Source: Schizochytrium sp. TIO01 (Eukaryota; Sar; Bigyra; Thraustochytrida; Thraustochytriidae). From it: a stretch of 64,000 nucleotides of DNA. The stretch spans positions 3,023,048 to 3,087,047 of the forward strand of contig SMSO01000031.1 in the NCBI GenBank assembly GCA_004764695.1. The letters are read 5' to 3'. Below the pieces are notes generated by a model. It was not told the origin of the DNA and searched no databases. It saw only the letters and a list, made by a program, of their open reading frames with translations. Of this stretch, positions 1-10,361 are shown in pieces. The position numbers and the translations under genes were made by a program. How positions within the stretch are numbered: the stretch's first letter is position 1; every line of letters begins with the position of its first letter.

Positions 1-3000
1 CATACCATCGCCATTTCGATCCAGCGAACGCCGCAACTCTTCGATGCCCGTCTTGGAAAGAGGTTTGTCAAGGAGCTCATTAATAGTCTCCATACCAGAC
101 TGAAACTCCTCCACAGAAATAGTGCCATTTCCATCAACATCAAACATACGAAAGGCTGATTTGAGATGGATTCTGTTCTGATACAACGCGTTTGCAATTT
201 GCTGCACAACACCTTGCTGCCATGATTTGGCAGAGGAAGAGCGGTCACGTACATGGAAGGCATCGACAAACTCAATCGCTGACAAACGACCCGAGTCGTT
301 TGTATCAATCGCTTTGAACAGCTTGTCTGCATCTTCACGAGAGAGATTCAGCTCAAGCCAAGAGTTCACGCGCGCGGCCCAATCGTCCAGACTAATATAG
401 CCGCGGTCTTGATCGTCAAACTTCTTGAATGCATCTCGAATTGAGTCAGTGCGCTTGAAGATTTCTTTGCCAATCTTCTTGAGGTGAGTTTTGGTCCATT
501 CATCCATGGCAGCCCAGTCAAGTTTCATCTTGTTCGCCTTGCGTGGAGAGCTAGGTTGGTTCGGAAAGGCAGCTTCGGTGATCTTCTCAATCTCACACAT
601 GCTCGGCGTGCGAGCCATGCGAAAGTCCGAGGGCGAATTCTTCATGGCGCTGTCCCCATCGGCGTCTCTACCCTTGGCAGCATTTTCGGCGGCCTCATCC
701 TCTTCGCCGAGGGCATTAAAGGTAACCTCAAACCTGTTGGAAAACTCATTAAAGTCAATTGCACCAGAGTCATCCTTGTCAACGATGCGCATGAGCTCAA
801 AAATTTCTTGATCAGACATGCCGAGTTCGAGAGAGCGCAAGGTCTTTACAAACTCATCGAAACTCACACGACCATCATTGTTGATGTCGAACTTGCGGTA
901 TGCGCGCTCCAAATCGGCGCCCACGATACTGTACAGCTTTTCACAAATGCGACGTACGATAGCGTCTTGCCAACTGGAGTCTTCCTGTCGCACCCCAATC
1001 TGCCAGCGGGAAAGAAACTTGGTGTAATTAATACTCTTACCATCGGCCTCAAGCTCGGCAAGCTGATTCTGATAGTGCAAGAAGGGTACCTCAAGATTTA
1101 AGACAGATTGAAGGCCATGCGCCCATTCCACGCGAGACACAATACCAGTGTGATTTCTATCGTTTTGCGTAAAGTACCAGTACAGGTCAATCCGCTTATC
1201 ACAAATGTTCTCGATAATCATCTTCACAGCATCGCGCTCCAGCATGGCTTCGCGCTCCTCATCGCTCATGAAGTTACCGTTTTGGATCGCATGGGCATAA
1301 AACTGCTGGATCTCTGGTTGAAGATCAGGTCCAAAGGCAATAAATGCGCCCTTGTTTGTCTGAGTGCCACAATAGCGACTGGCACTAAAAATGGTGATTA
1401 GGCGGCCGTTGTGCAGGACTTCAAATCCCTCAGGTACGCACTCATGGGAGCGCACCACCAATGCGATTTGATTCATTGCACAAAATTTGTTGGTTACAAG
1501 GGGACCAAACTCGCAGCCAGCACCACGGTCGGATGGGCGTTTGTAACGTAGTGGCCGAGGGTATGTAGCGGTAGGTCGAGGGTCAGACCACAACAAATCC
1601 TCGTAAATTCGGTCCTCAAATGAAGTTCCTTCAAGTGGAGGCTCCCGCTTGCGGTTAATTTCACGGATGTGGTCAAGCTTAACGCCGTCATTACGGAAGA
1701 GACCACCGTGACACACGAATACGCGTGATTGAATGAGAGCACACAGCGGGAGAGAATCAAACATGGCCTGGCACAGCATGTACAGTTTGAGAGAAGCAAG
1801 GCGATCTCCAGGACCGAAGACATTCATTTTATGCCGCATACGAGTGGCACGATCAACCGAGTTCCTGCGAAGCTTCTTCTTCGGGCGGCGTGTGCTTGAA
1901 GATGCGTTGGGGTCAGTTTCATCAGTCTCCATGGCAGGGGCTGCGGCTCCGCCAAAAGCGCCACTGCCGCTAGCTGCGGCGTTGCTGCTACTGCTGCTCC
2001 AGCCTCCTGGCCGAGCAGAACGGGGCAGCTTGCTGGAGGGATCCATCACCACTGCTTCCACATCGTGACCATACTTTGTGAGGAGCTCCTCTTCAAAGCC
2101 CATCCAGGCGTTTTGGGCACGAGCTTCGTGGTTACCACGATTCAAGAACACTGATTTGGGGTAAAGGATTTTAAAGGAAAGCATGGTGGCGAGGATTTCA
2201 CAGCCCTTGGGGCCTCGGTCTACAAAATCGCCATTGAAGAGGTACCAGTTCTTCTCATTAGGGACGCCGTTGATTGTGAAAATTGTGAAGAGATCTTGCA
2301 GCTGTCCATGGGTATCGCCGACCACGGTGAGCTTGACTCCCTCCGGAATCTCGATCTCCTGCACAGTCTTCTCCTCGTCAAAAAGCTTTTTGCCGAAGAG
2401 TAGAAGAAGCATGAAGTACTTGAAGTGAAGCACCTTGTCCGTCTTGAAAGCCTCGAGCATTTCCAAGACGTGTTCGAGCCGAAGTGGGAAGTTTAGCCGG
2501 GGACCTGAGTAGGATTTTGGCACGTTAATGGCAAAAAGCATCTCAGGCATGAGCTCATCCACTGCATCCGCAGCTGCCTGCTGGAGCTCCTCGACGGTGG
2601 CACCCATGAATAGGTCATCTACGTCATCCTCCTCAGAGCTCATAGAACTCATACTTTCGTTTTCTTCGCTTGACCCCAGAGAAGTGGATCGTGTGAGACC
2701 AGCGCCGGTCTCATCTTCGTTACCTGCAGAGTCATCTTCTCCCTCTTCATTGATGCCCTCCATGGCCTGCGAAGTGGCACCGAGAGCATCCGAAATTTGT
2801 GTGCGTTTTTCCTGCACAATGGTCTTCGCTTTGAGTCGCTTCGTGGCCTTCTCCACGGCCCTTCCTTTGCGGAGACCAACTTCTTCGTAGTGATTATCCA
2901 GCACGTTCCATGTGCGAGCAGCCTGTCGCGCTTTGACCTTACGTTTAGCAAGGTGCTTACGAAAGTTGCTTTGCAGAGTCACAGCTGCGATCTCATCTTT

Positions 3001-3228
3001 GCGTTGCGGGACCACGAAGGCCGGTTGGACGAAGATTGCACGGTTATCGTCAGTCTTAAAGTACGTGTGGCCATCAACAGTACCATTGGACTTCCCCATA
3101 GGTTCGTCAAGCTCAATACCAACCCAGTTGCCCTCCTTGAAATTCACCTTGCCAAAGTACCGCACCACGCCGGCCTTGCGACCTGCAACGACGCGGTCTC
3201 CCGTCGCGAAAGAGCGTTGCTCCGCCAT
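1..3228 (-). CDS. CAP-Gly / IQ / PPEF-type serine-threonine phosphatase with at least seven EF-hands (3' end outside window)
   Basis: The frame is open for 1076 codons from an ATG at 3228 to the left edge, with no intron needed. Residues about 8-57 read as a CAP-Gly domain (GKVNF, GNWVGIELDEP, GKSNG, DGHTYF), a microtubule or EB-tail binding fold. An IQ-like calmodulin site follows at about 81-96. After an acidic linker comes a complete PPP-family catalytic core with all metal and phosphate motifs: GDTHGQ (about 303), GDFVDRG (331), GNHE (363), HGG (506), RGAG (566) and RSHE (593). A Ser/Gly/Arg-rich insert separates GNHE from HGG. The C-terminal part holds EF-hand loops near nucleotides 1150, 880, 780, 415, 300, 150 and 20; the last is cut by the edge. 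Known PPEF/RdgC phosphatases have IQ, catalytic core and two to three EF-hands. The CAP-Gly domain and the long EF-hand array are extra. Inferred role: Ca2+-regulated protein phosphatase on microtubules, perhaps axonemal. Confidence 0.93.
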   Translation of the reverse strand, partial: MAEQRSFATGDRVVAGRKAGVVRYFGKVNFKEGNWVGIELDEPMGKSNGTVDGHTYFKTDDNRAIFVQPAFVVPQRKDEIAAVTLQSNFRKHLAKRKVKARQAARTWNVLDNHYEEVGLRKGRAVEKATKRLKAKTIVQEKRTQISDALGATSQAMEGINEEGEDDSAGNEDETGAGLTRSTSLGSSEENESMSSMSSEEDDVDDLFMGATVEELQQAAADAVDELMPEMLFAINVPKSYSGPRLNFPLRLEHVLEMLEAFKTDKVLHFKYFMLLLLFGKKLFDEEKTVQEIEIPEGVKLTVVGDTHGQLQDLFTIFTINGVPNEKNWYLFNGDFVDRGPKGCEILATMLSFKILYPKSVFLNRGNHEARAQNAWMGFEEELLTKYGHDVEAVVMDPSSKLPRSARPGGWSSSSSNAAASGSGAFGGAAAPAMETDETDPNASSSTRRPKKKLRRNSVDRATRMRHKMNVFGPGDRLASLKLYMLCQAMFDSLPLCALIQSRVFVCHGGLFRNDGVKLDHIREINRKREPPLEGTSFEDRIYEDLLWSDPRPTATYPRPLRYKRPSDRGAGCEFGPLVTNKFCAMNQIALVVRSHECVPEGFEVLHNGRLITIFSASRYCGTQTNKGAFIAFGPDLQPEIQQFYAHAIQNGNFMSDEEREAMLERDAVKMIIENICDKRIDLYWYFTQNDRNHTGIVSRVEWAHGLQSVLNLEVPFLHYQNQLAELEADGKSINYTKFLSRWQIGVRQEDSSWQDAIVRRICEKLYSIVGADLERAYRKFDINNDGRVSFDEFVKTLRSLELGMSDQEIFELMRIVDKDDSGAIDFNEFSNRFEVTFNALGEEDEAAENAAKGRDADGDSAMKNSPSDFRMARTPSMCEIEKITEAAFPNQPSSPRKANKMKLDWAAMDEWTKTHLKKIGKEIFKRTDSIRDAFKKFDDQDRGYISLDDWAARVNSWLELNLSREDADKLFKAIDTNDSGRLSAIEFVDAFHVRDRSSSAKSWQQGVVQQIANALYQNRIHLKSAFRMFDVDGNGTISVEEFQSGMETINELLDKPLSKTGIEELRRSLDRNGDGM

Positions 3229-6200
3229 TTTATTCTATTTCCTGAGAAACTTCAACGAATCTGGAAATCCACGGGTCTCTAGTGCTGATTAGTGTCTTGA
3301 CGTTTGTGATGTATTTGATAGATACCTATAATATCTATCTTGTCTCTTTTAATATACTAGCAAAGACAAGATATTAAAAGTTCCCCTCTTTGCAACTTTC
3401 TCCACGAAAACCGAGAGTCCTTTTCGCACGTAGACTGCGTTTGAGTTTCGTCTTGTCCTGTGTGCGTGGCCTATCGAGACGGCGAATATAGGCCGCAACA
3501 ACAGAGAGCACCGGGAAGATGAGGAATGGACGAAAAGGGAGTTAGATGGGCAGAAAAGACAGTTGAGAAAAGCCGCCGGTACCCGCCTCCTGTTGCGGGT
3601 CGTGCGAAGAAGTAAAGGGCCCAAAAATGGCTACGCCGGGGCTCGCTCGCTAGCTCGCTCGCTTCCGGCGAGCGCTGCGGCGGGTTTACCTCGGCCTTGC
3701 CGCCAGACTTTTGCCTGCCTTTCTCCTGTCTGCTTTCCTATTTCTTTCCCGTTGTTCTTTTTCCCCTGCTGTTCTTTTTTATTTCCAATTGTTTCCATAT
3801 TCTCAGCTTCCTGCATACTCCCTGTTAGTTTTCTGTCTTTTGATTAACTTGAATGCAATGTTTTATTTTATCATTCAAAAGTAGTAGTACCTCGTTACCA
3901 ATTACTCTAAAAAGGATTGTGAGATAGTTAAGTTGGGAGGGAAAAGAACAGAGAATTGAATACTTATTATAGCCTTAAATCAATCATTGATGAATTATTA
4001 ATTAAACTCATCAGCTACTGCTGCCTACTAGACACTACTTTTCTATATGCTGTTTTGCATGACGATAACGATTCACGGTTCGTGTCTCATTTCATGACTC
4101 ACGAGGATCAAAACCACGACTTTGAGTCTCTCTCTACAAGCGCTTCAGCAACTTCTGCTTCGAAGCGAAGCGAAGCGATCGCAAACTTCAGATAAAATGA
4201 GAAACACTGGAAAAAGTTCATAGGTTAGTGGGCCTATATAAATAGATAATATGCATTTATGAAGTTTAAAAATAATCCCTTGCTGGACAAAAGGTGAGCA
4301 TAAATGACTTACATTAAATATATACAGGTTTAATATGGTTTTGAGGGGCGGCCAAAGGGTGGTTTGTTCTAAATTTGGAACACCAGACGCTAAGGAGAAT
4401 GCGTCGAACCAGCTAATTGGAACGGTATTTGGCCATAAAATAGGCTGTGGTACCCACGGGTTTATTTTAGGGAAGCTCTGAAGAAAAGAACGTTAAGAGC
4501 GAAGAACGGGGACAGGGTTGAAAGGATATTATATAGGCTTTATATTAGGACCGGAGAATAGCCAGTGCTTTTTTACCTTTCAATAGGGTTTTCTCGATGC
4601 ATAATCTTAAAAAGAGAAAAGTCGTGATAGACATAATAACCAACTATCAGTACCTACCTACCTAAACAAAGTAGTGGATGATTCACATGGAAACTCCACT
4701 ATCCTTAGTAGCAATACATAAACTATGAATACGATCAAAAGATATAGGTTCCATGATTTTAATTAAAATACGATCATGATCATAGACGTTGACTTCTCCG
4801 GCTTTGATTATAAACCCCTACGTGAGCATGCAGGCCATAACTTCAAATTGTGTGACTTGGCACTAGCAGTGAACGAATGAGCAAACGAGCTCCGTCCTGA
4901 TGAATAGGACTCAAAAGCCCCCCTCCTGTGACACGTTAAGTCCCACCCGCTAACCGCCACGAGTGTGACTCCATAATTAATACAAGCGAATCCAAGGCAC
5001 GAACCACTCTGCACCATGATAAACCCATGCCACGTTGACGAGAACGTGCATGCCCAAGGTTGTACGCCTTTCATAACATTTGATTCACAGAAGGAGTCAG
5101 ATTTGGCCTGTATTCGAACCTTTACAAATGGAGACACAACAATTCAAGTAAATCTGTGATGCGATGCCGTATTTGATACAAATTCGTACTCACGAACGAA
5201 TACCCTGCGCAATATCAATAGTGACACAGACAACCGGCCTGAAGAACTTTAAGGAGAGCTTATTTGTTCCTATATGTGATATGCGACCACTATAATCAGC
5301 ATTGTGCTTTACCTCATTTTGTATAATTATATGATCACTTCTTTCTTATTGTTGCTCTCTTTTCGAATTTCACTACCTATCTCTTGTCCTGCAAGGTTTT
5401 GCTTTCTTTAACGAATATTCGATCAGAGTCAATGCACCGACTCGAAGAGGTCCGTCACTGCAATATCTGTGGTACACGCTTTTATTCAATAGCATTTGCA
5501 ACCCAGCCATTAGAAGGCAAGGGAGCACAGCAATTGCGAACTAGGTTAAGCTCGCGTCTCTTATGCGCAGGAGACTATCACTCATAAAGCAGACACTTTC
5601 GTGTCTATGTGACGTCGCCAGCACTGTACCATCCATCGCAAGGGTTTTGGGAAGTCACCACGAACCTTTGGGTCGGAGATTGCACGCCTGTTGTTGCTTC
5701 GACCTGAGGTTGATTCTACTATCTGGTGAGACTCGACCCGGCTTTTCGACGTGGAGAACCACAAGTAAAAAATCGAGCCATCATTGAGATACCCAAGAAA
5801 TCGCTTGGCGGTGAACGATCAATTCTACTCTTTCCTCAACAGAGACTACTACACGCGTTGGTGCACTTGCTGCTTCTATACTCTACTTCATGTCTAGTAT
5901 TCGAGGTTGCCGCCCGCTGTCTCCGGAATTGTTGTGCACCAAAAGTGTAGGAGACCCCTAGTGCTCGCGCCATCGATGGAATGGAGACTGCGATCTTACA
6001 TAACTTCAGTTGTGCACAACACCAAAATCTTTGTGCATTGGATACGACGGACGGAATTCGACACCATAAATTCCAAGAGCTCATCGGCCTCTTGATCTTA
6101 CTGTTTGTATAGATTAAATGTTTCAAGCTGGACGATCAAGATCAGCGCATTGGGCAAACCACCCAAAGCCTATGACCTTTTCCTTTTGCGTAAACCCTCG

Positions 6201-7025
6201 CAAGAAGCTTTCGTGGTCTTTGTATATATTTTTTTTCCTTCTATTTTTAGCACGAAAAACTACAATGAAAACCAAAATCTCGATTCCTCAACCCTCAAGA
6301 CACATACATGGAGTCCCGTGCACACGCGCGCAAGAGCTTGAGACCGACCACTCATTGATTGTCGCTCTGCAAAGTGGCGTGCAGTGAAGCTTGCGAGGCT
6401 GCAGATAACGCCAGCTGCTTTCGTGCAATGATTTGAAGCAACTGTGATATTTGGGAAGCCATTGGCAGAGCCAATTCATCTGGGTGAGCCGGCAGAGTGA
6501 ATGACATTGGACTGGGAACCGCCATCTAGTGTATTCATTTACATTAAACTTTAAGATTTATAGTTCACTTTTCTACCTTTCTCAATTAAAAATGTATATA
6601 TTTAATTTAAAAAAATATTTATGACTCTCCTCAGAAAGAAGCAGAAATGCGCGTTTCATGAAACTACCTATACCTGCCATCTTAGAGCTCAAAAGCACAG
6701 TCTGCATTCTTGCAAGACCAAAGCCAATTTCCGAGCCATTGCAAGCTCCTGTAGGATTGCCTCGCGTGAAGTTCTTCACTTCTGTCGTTGCGGGCGTGGA
6801 AGAGCTTGACCAGCCGTGAACTTGTGGTGCTTCGGCGCACGCCTTGTTTTGACAGTAGAGACGACGGTGTGGATGAGCGCGTGCCCTTCTGACTGAGCGG
6901 TGCGGAAGTAGTCTTTTGCAACTTTTAAATTTGCCACGACTGATCTCCTTTGGCGAGCATAGCTAGCAGGCTGGGGGGTTCTGAGTCAGGGTTTCGATTG
7001 GTCGAACGATTGATCGATCAATTGA
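3229..7025. other. Intergenic spacer, no convincing gene
   Basis: About 3.8 kb, mostly A/T-rich, with only short open frames that mostly lack ATG starts. A pyrimidine-rich tract lies at about 3700-3790. A TATA-like string (ctatataaatag) sits at about 4233 but precedes no recognisable frame. I see no tRNA-type B box with matching stems. The stretch 6682-6921 on the minus strand could be a second exon of the small gene described at 7026-7334. Confidence 0.5.
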
Positions 7026-7334
7026 TTATTGGGCTTTCTTAACCTTAAAGTGGGTTTTCTGCAATTGAGGAAAGAGAGTATCCAATTCCAGCAAAGCCCT
7101 TTGTTGCAGAGTAGGTACCTTCAAGGCGCCGGGAGCATACCTCCAAAATAACGTGTTGCATCGAACACAAAGATCCGAGCACTGGTGGCTACGAACGAGC
7201 CATTGACTGCATCGATTGAGCAGGATTGGCGGGATATTTTCATCAATTACTTGCACCTTCGCTGCTTGTAATTCCAAAGCGAGCGTGGGAACGTCAGAGT
7301 GCGCAGCAATCCAGCCGAAGGACCAGCTCGCCAT
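7026..7334 (-). CDS. Hypothetical protein, about 102 aa, possibly two exons
   Basis: An ATG at 7334 opens a 102-codon frame that starts MASWSFGWIAAHSD and contains four Cys and several aromatic residues (RSHQCSDLCVRCNTLFW). I do not recognise the family. It lies head-to-head with the 7518 gene, with 183 bases between the start codons, so a shared promoter is likely. A GT after codon AAG (exon end 7044) and an AG before 6921 would join it in phase to a Ser/Thr/Arg-rich frame ending at 6682. That gives a protein of about 175 aa with a 122-base intron. The donor GTTAAG is weaker than the GTGAGT donors seen elsewhere in the window, so the single-exon model is kept as the call. Confidence 0.4.
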   Translation of the reverse strand: MASWSFGWIAAHSDVPTLALELQAAKVQVIDENIPPILLNRCSQWLVRSHQCSDLCVRCNTLFWRYAPGALKVPTLQQRALLELDTLFPQLQKTHFKVKKAQ

Positions 7335-7517
7335 TTTCAAAGTGCAATTTCTACTATCTACTAACTACCTTCAAATTGCTGTGTTGGCGCTGACAAACTT
7401 GCAAGCAAGAAAAGGTGGCATATCTGTAAAGTTTCATCCGCGTAGTAGTGTCAGCAAAAGCGAAACTCCAATACACCAAACCCCCAGTAGGGCGACCACC
7501 GCAACTCAGCAACGACA
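7335..7517. promoter_or_regulatory. Likely bidirectional promoter region
   Basis: This 183-base gap separates two divergent ATG starts (7334 minus, 7518 plus). It must hold both 5' untranslated regions and their promoter elements if both genes are real. No TATA box is obvious. The call rests on gene arrangement only. Confidence 0.3.
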
Positions 7518-8750
7518 ATGGGCTGTACTTCGTCCAAGAATGCCTCGCCACCGCAGCGCGAACTCGTGATCTCCTCAACTTATCCATACACTGAGACTAA
7601 GCGAGGAAGCGTCATGGTTCCTGCGGTGGAGTATGACGAAGACGACTATAGCTACTCAAGGCATCACGACGTCAAACACCACGATTCTGCGAGCAGTAGC
7701 AGTGAAGAAGAAGATAGCGACAAAGATGATGAAGAATCTAGCGACGAAGAAAGCGACAGTGACAGCGACAGCGAGCAAAACCACCAACATCAAGAGGAGC
7801 GGCCGTCTCATTACTTTAAACGCAAGAGCTTTGCTCCACCTCATGCATATGATTTGACAAAGGCAGCGGGAAAAGCAGATCAAGAGGATGATGATGAGGA
7901 AGAAGAAGAAGAAGAGCAAAAGGCCACGCAAGCAATGACTTTTTCCTCTCCTGCAGAACTCAAGCAACGACTCGATAAATATTACGCACATGTGGACCCA
8001 GTTGGTGTGGAGTACGGGGAAGTGAATGTTGAGCACCTTGTCAATTGGGCCATGACACAGCCACCTGATGTGGCTTTACGAATGATCGAAGAAGAGCTGA
8101 GGACCCGTTATGGGCTGACTCTGGAGCGTTTTGAACAGGGTGAGAGACTTTCTGATTTACCCTCTCGCCGGGGAACTGGTATGGACTCAATTGCTGGCCG
8201 AGGTTCCACTGCCGAGAGCGAGTTTGATGAGGATGACGAAGACGTTGTGCGTGATCAGCTTAGCCAGTTCTTTTTAGAATACGCACCAGATAGTATCAGT
8301 ACTGCAGTAGAAACGTACTTGAGTGTTTTCCGCACAAAGGGCCGAATTGCGATGAATATGGCACTCTATGATGAATTCGGGGCAAACCTGAGCGCGATTG
8401 CAGGGACTAACCAACGAACTAAAAAGAACAGTTCCTTTAATCATGAGAAATTTGGTGTAAAGGTGGCATCAGATGATGTCCTTCATGAAATGGCGCGCTT
8501 CAAGCGCTTGTCAAGCTTGCGCCCAACACAACGTAACGAGAGCGGACGTTCTACACGCACCGGTTCAGCTGTGTCCGATAGTCTTGCACGTCGCTGGAAG
8601 CGAATGTCAAACCGTCGTGATGTGGAAAGCAGCATAACTAGTGAGCGTGTTGACGTCTCTGAATGTCCTGGCTACGCCGTTGATGTATCAGCAGCAGAGT
8701 TTGGCGCTTGCAAGTGGTGTGGAAAACCTCGCACTATGCACAAAGATTAA
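7518..8750 (+). CDS. Acidic protein with N-terminal MGCxSS lipidation signal, two FY/YG helical repeats and a Cys/His tail
   Basis: 410 aa from a clear ATG. The first residues, MGCTSS, match the classic signal for N-myristoylation at Gly2 and palmitoylation at Cys3, so the protein probably sits on a membrane. Residues 50-140 are low-complexity acidic (SSSSEEEDSD, DDDEEEEEEE). Residues about 145-200 and 243-291 look like two copies of a helical repeat that begins with an aromatic pair and ends near YG or FG followed by L (for example RTRYGLTL and YDEFGANL). The C-terminus carries C-x14-C-x2-C-x6-H (FGACKWCGKPRTMH), a small presumed zinc site of a style I associate with stramenopile proteins. 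Function is unknown; a membrane-tethered scaffold is a guess. Confidence 0.8.
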   Translation: MGCTSSKNASPPQRELVISSTYPYTETKRGSVMVPAVEYDEDDYSYSRHHDVKHHDSASSSSEEEDSDKDDEESSDEESDSDSDSEQNHQHQEERPSHYFKRKSFAPPHAYDLTKAAGKADQEDDDEEEEEEEQKATQAMTFSSPAELKQRLDKYYAHVDPVGVEYGEVNVEHLVNWAMTQPPDVALRMIEEELRTRYGLTLERFEQGERLSDLPSRRGTGMDSIAGRGSTAESEFDEDDEDVVRDQLSQFFLEYAPDSISTAVETYLSVFRTKGRIAMNMALYDEFGANLSAIAGTNQRTKKNSSFNHEKFGVKVASDDVLHEMARFKRLSSLRPTQRNESGRSTRTGSAVSDSLARRWKRMSNRRDVESSITSERVDVSECPGYAVDVSAAEFGACKWCGKPRTMHKD

Positions 8751-9392
8751 TGGAGTGAATTGTTTACCTTTCCACACCAACGGGTTGCATATGTTTCAAT
8801 AGCCTGGGCTTATATTGAATTTTGAGTAATTTGTAGATGGAGATTTTGTTTATGCGCAGGTTTACAATTATACGAAGCCCCTGCACTTTTAAAAAGCTGT
8901 CTCTTATAAGCACATATGAAAAGTAAAGGGACTACAGATCCAATGTCAGATAGCAAAGCATGCAGCAACCAGCAAATCCGTCTATGTTTTGCAACCGGAG
9001 CTACGGCTTAGTCGTCTGCTTTTCTGATGAATCTCTTTTTTATCTTTCAACCTACGTCTATCTTCCCGACTGACTAGGAAACCGGATGATCAATTCACAA
9101 ATTGAGTTTTGCATGACAAAGCTCTATATTGAATTTCTCAGAAAAGCCAAAATATTTTAGTATTATATGTAAGGCCCCTCTTGTCTGAAAGCAAAGTGTT
9201 TCCGAATGTTGAGATACAAAAGCAAGGAAGAGAGGGCCAAATGATACATTTTGTTCTCTATGTTTTAGAATACTACTATTTTCTTAGATATTTCTGGAAA
9301 TTGTACCCAACAAGAAACTCGTTGTCCTGCAACAGAGCAAATAAACATGTTTGCTGCTTAAGAAACTTGCGTAACTTCTTCTGAGTCAGCTT
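8751..9392. other. Intergenic spacer between convergent genes
   Basis: 642 bases of A/T-rich sequence between the 3' ends of two convergent genes. It must contain both 3' untranslated regions. No open frame with an ATG start, repeat or RNA gene is visible. Confidence 0.6.
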
Positions 9393-10361
9393 TTAAAGAA
9401 CAAAGATGCCAAAGGTGTCTAAACGCACCCGTGTAAGGCGTTCTAAATAAGTCTCAAGGAGTTCACCGAAATCATCTGAAGTAAGTCGCACAGTATCAGA
9501 ACATTTCGTCTCACGTGCATCCATAACAGTTTCGGGCTCCATTGTAGTTTCCCACCCTAGAACAGCATCTCGAATTTCATATAAAAATTGAAGAGAACTT
9601 GATCCCGTGAGCTCACCAGCCTGACTCGCCTTCAGTGCAAGACTTTCCGTTTCAAGAGTTCCATAATATTCCTCCAGTGCTTGATCAATCTTCACGCGAA
9701 GCTCACGATGAAGCCATTTCGAAAAGGCCCCAGGTTTATTTGCATTAACAAAGCTTTCCATGGCGTACACAAGATCCGGCCAAGCAAGCTCACGTTTACT
9801 CTGCACGTCTAAAACCTCAAAGACAACTTCCAGTTGCTGGCGAAGTCCAGTACGTCCTGACAACGCCTCTACTTCGCTCAATAGAGCCTTTATGGTACGG
9901 CCGTGTAAGGGTACATGGCGCTGCGGACTATTTGTTTCTGAGTTCAGTGGCCAGATATCAAGCTTTAGAATCTCGTCTTGAACTGCTTCTTTAAGTTTAC
10001 CATCATAAGATTTTCGACGAAGTCCATGTTTCTCCTCAACAATCATCTCTCGAACACGGCGTTGTTCAACAGATACCTTGGACGATCTGCTGACTACCTT
10101 TGGATTGTTGCGATAAAGATGGGCCGCGAGCATATTCAAAGGTTGAATTTGCTGTTTATTACCCTTCGATACTTCTGCCCAGGCCTTTGCAACGTGGACA
10201 AGCGCAGGAATTAGGGATGCAAGAAGATGCTCAAGGGTATAATCACATTGCACAGACTTGCACTCAGTGAGAAGTTTGCGAACGAGATCACGCAAGAGCT
10301 CATCGGTTTCATGCCGCACAATACCCATTGTGGGAGCTTCACTCATGCTAGCCGCTGGCAT
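9393..10361 (-). CDS. Dpy-30/RIIa-type dimerisation domain protein, probably axonemal
   Basis: 322 aa from ATG 10361; a second ATG at 10346 is also possible. The frame extends upstream only to a TTG. Residues about 47-89 fit the Dpy-30/RIIa docking fold: a helix SLIPALVHVAKAWAEV followed by QPLNMLAAHLYRNNPK, matching the family pattern P-x-N-x-L-A-x-x-L-x-x-N-N-P. A helical, EF-hand-like but Ca2+-ligand-poor segment (FEVLDVQSKRELAWPDLVYAME) lies further on. Dpy-30-type domains dimerise and dock on amphipathic helices, either in histone methyltransferase complexes or in radial spokes and other axonemal complexes. The long C-terminal extension fits the second group better. The enkurin gene at 42-43 kb supports the view that this organism has flagella. 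Confidence 0.72.
   Translation of the reverse strand: MPAASMSEAPTMGIVRHETDELLRDLVRKLLTECKSVQCDYTLEHLLASLIPALVHVAKAWAEVSKGNKQQIQPLNMLAAHLYRNNPKVVSRSSKVSVEQRRVREMIVEEKHGLRRKSYDGKLKEAVQDEILKLDIWPLNSETNSPQRHVPLHGRTIKALLSEVEALSGRTGLRQQLEVVFEVLDVQSKRELAWPDLVYAMESFVNANKPGAFSKWLHRELRVKIDQALEEYYGTLETESLALKASQAGELTGSSSLQFLYEIRDAVLGWETTMEPETVMDARETKCSDTVRLTSDDFGELLETYLERLTRVRLDTFGIFVL

Noticed and set aside
484..3292. Several plus and minus frames within the phosphatase gene
   Set aside because: They overlap an unbroken 1076-codon frame carrying CAP-Gly, phosphatase and EF-hand motifs.
5090..5130. tRNA-like B box (GGTTCGAATAC on the minus strand)
   Set aside because: The flanking bases do not form a T-stem, and no acceptor or anticodon stem can be drawn. 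A similar string near 56538 fails for the same reason.
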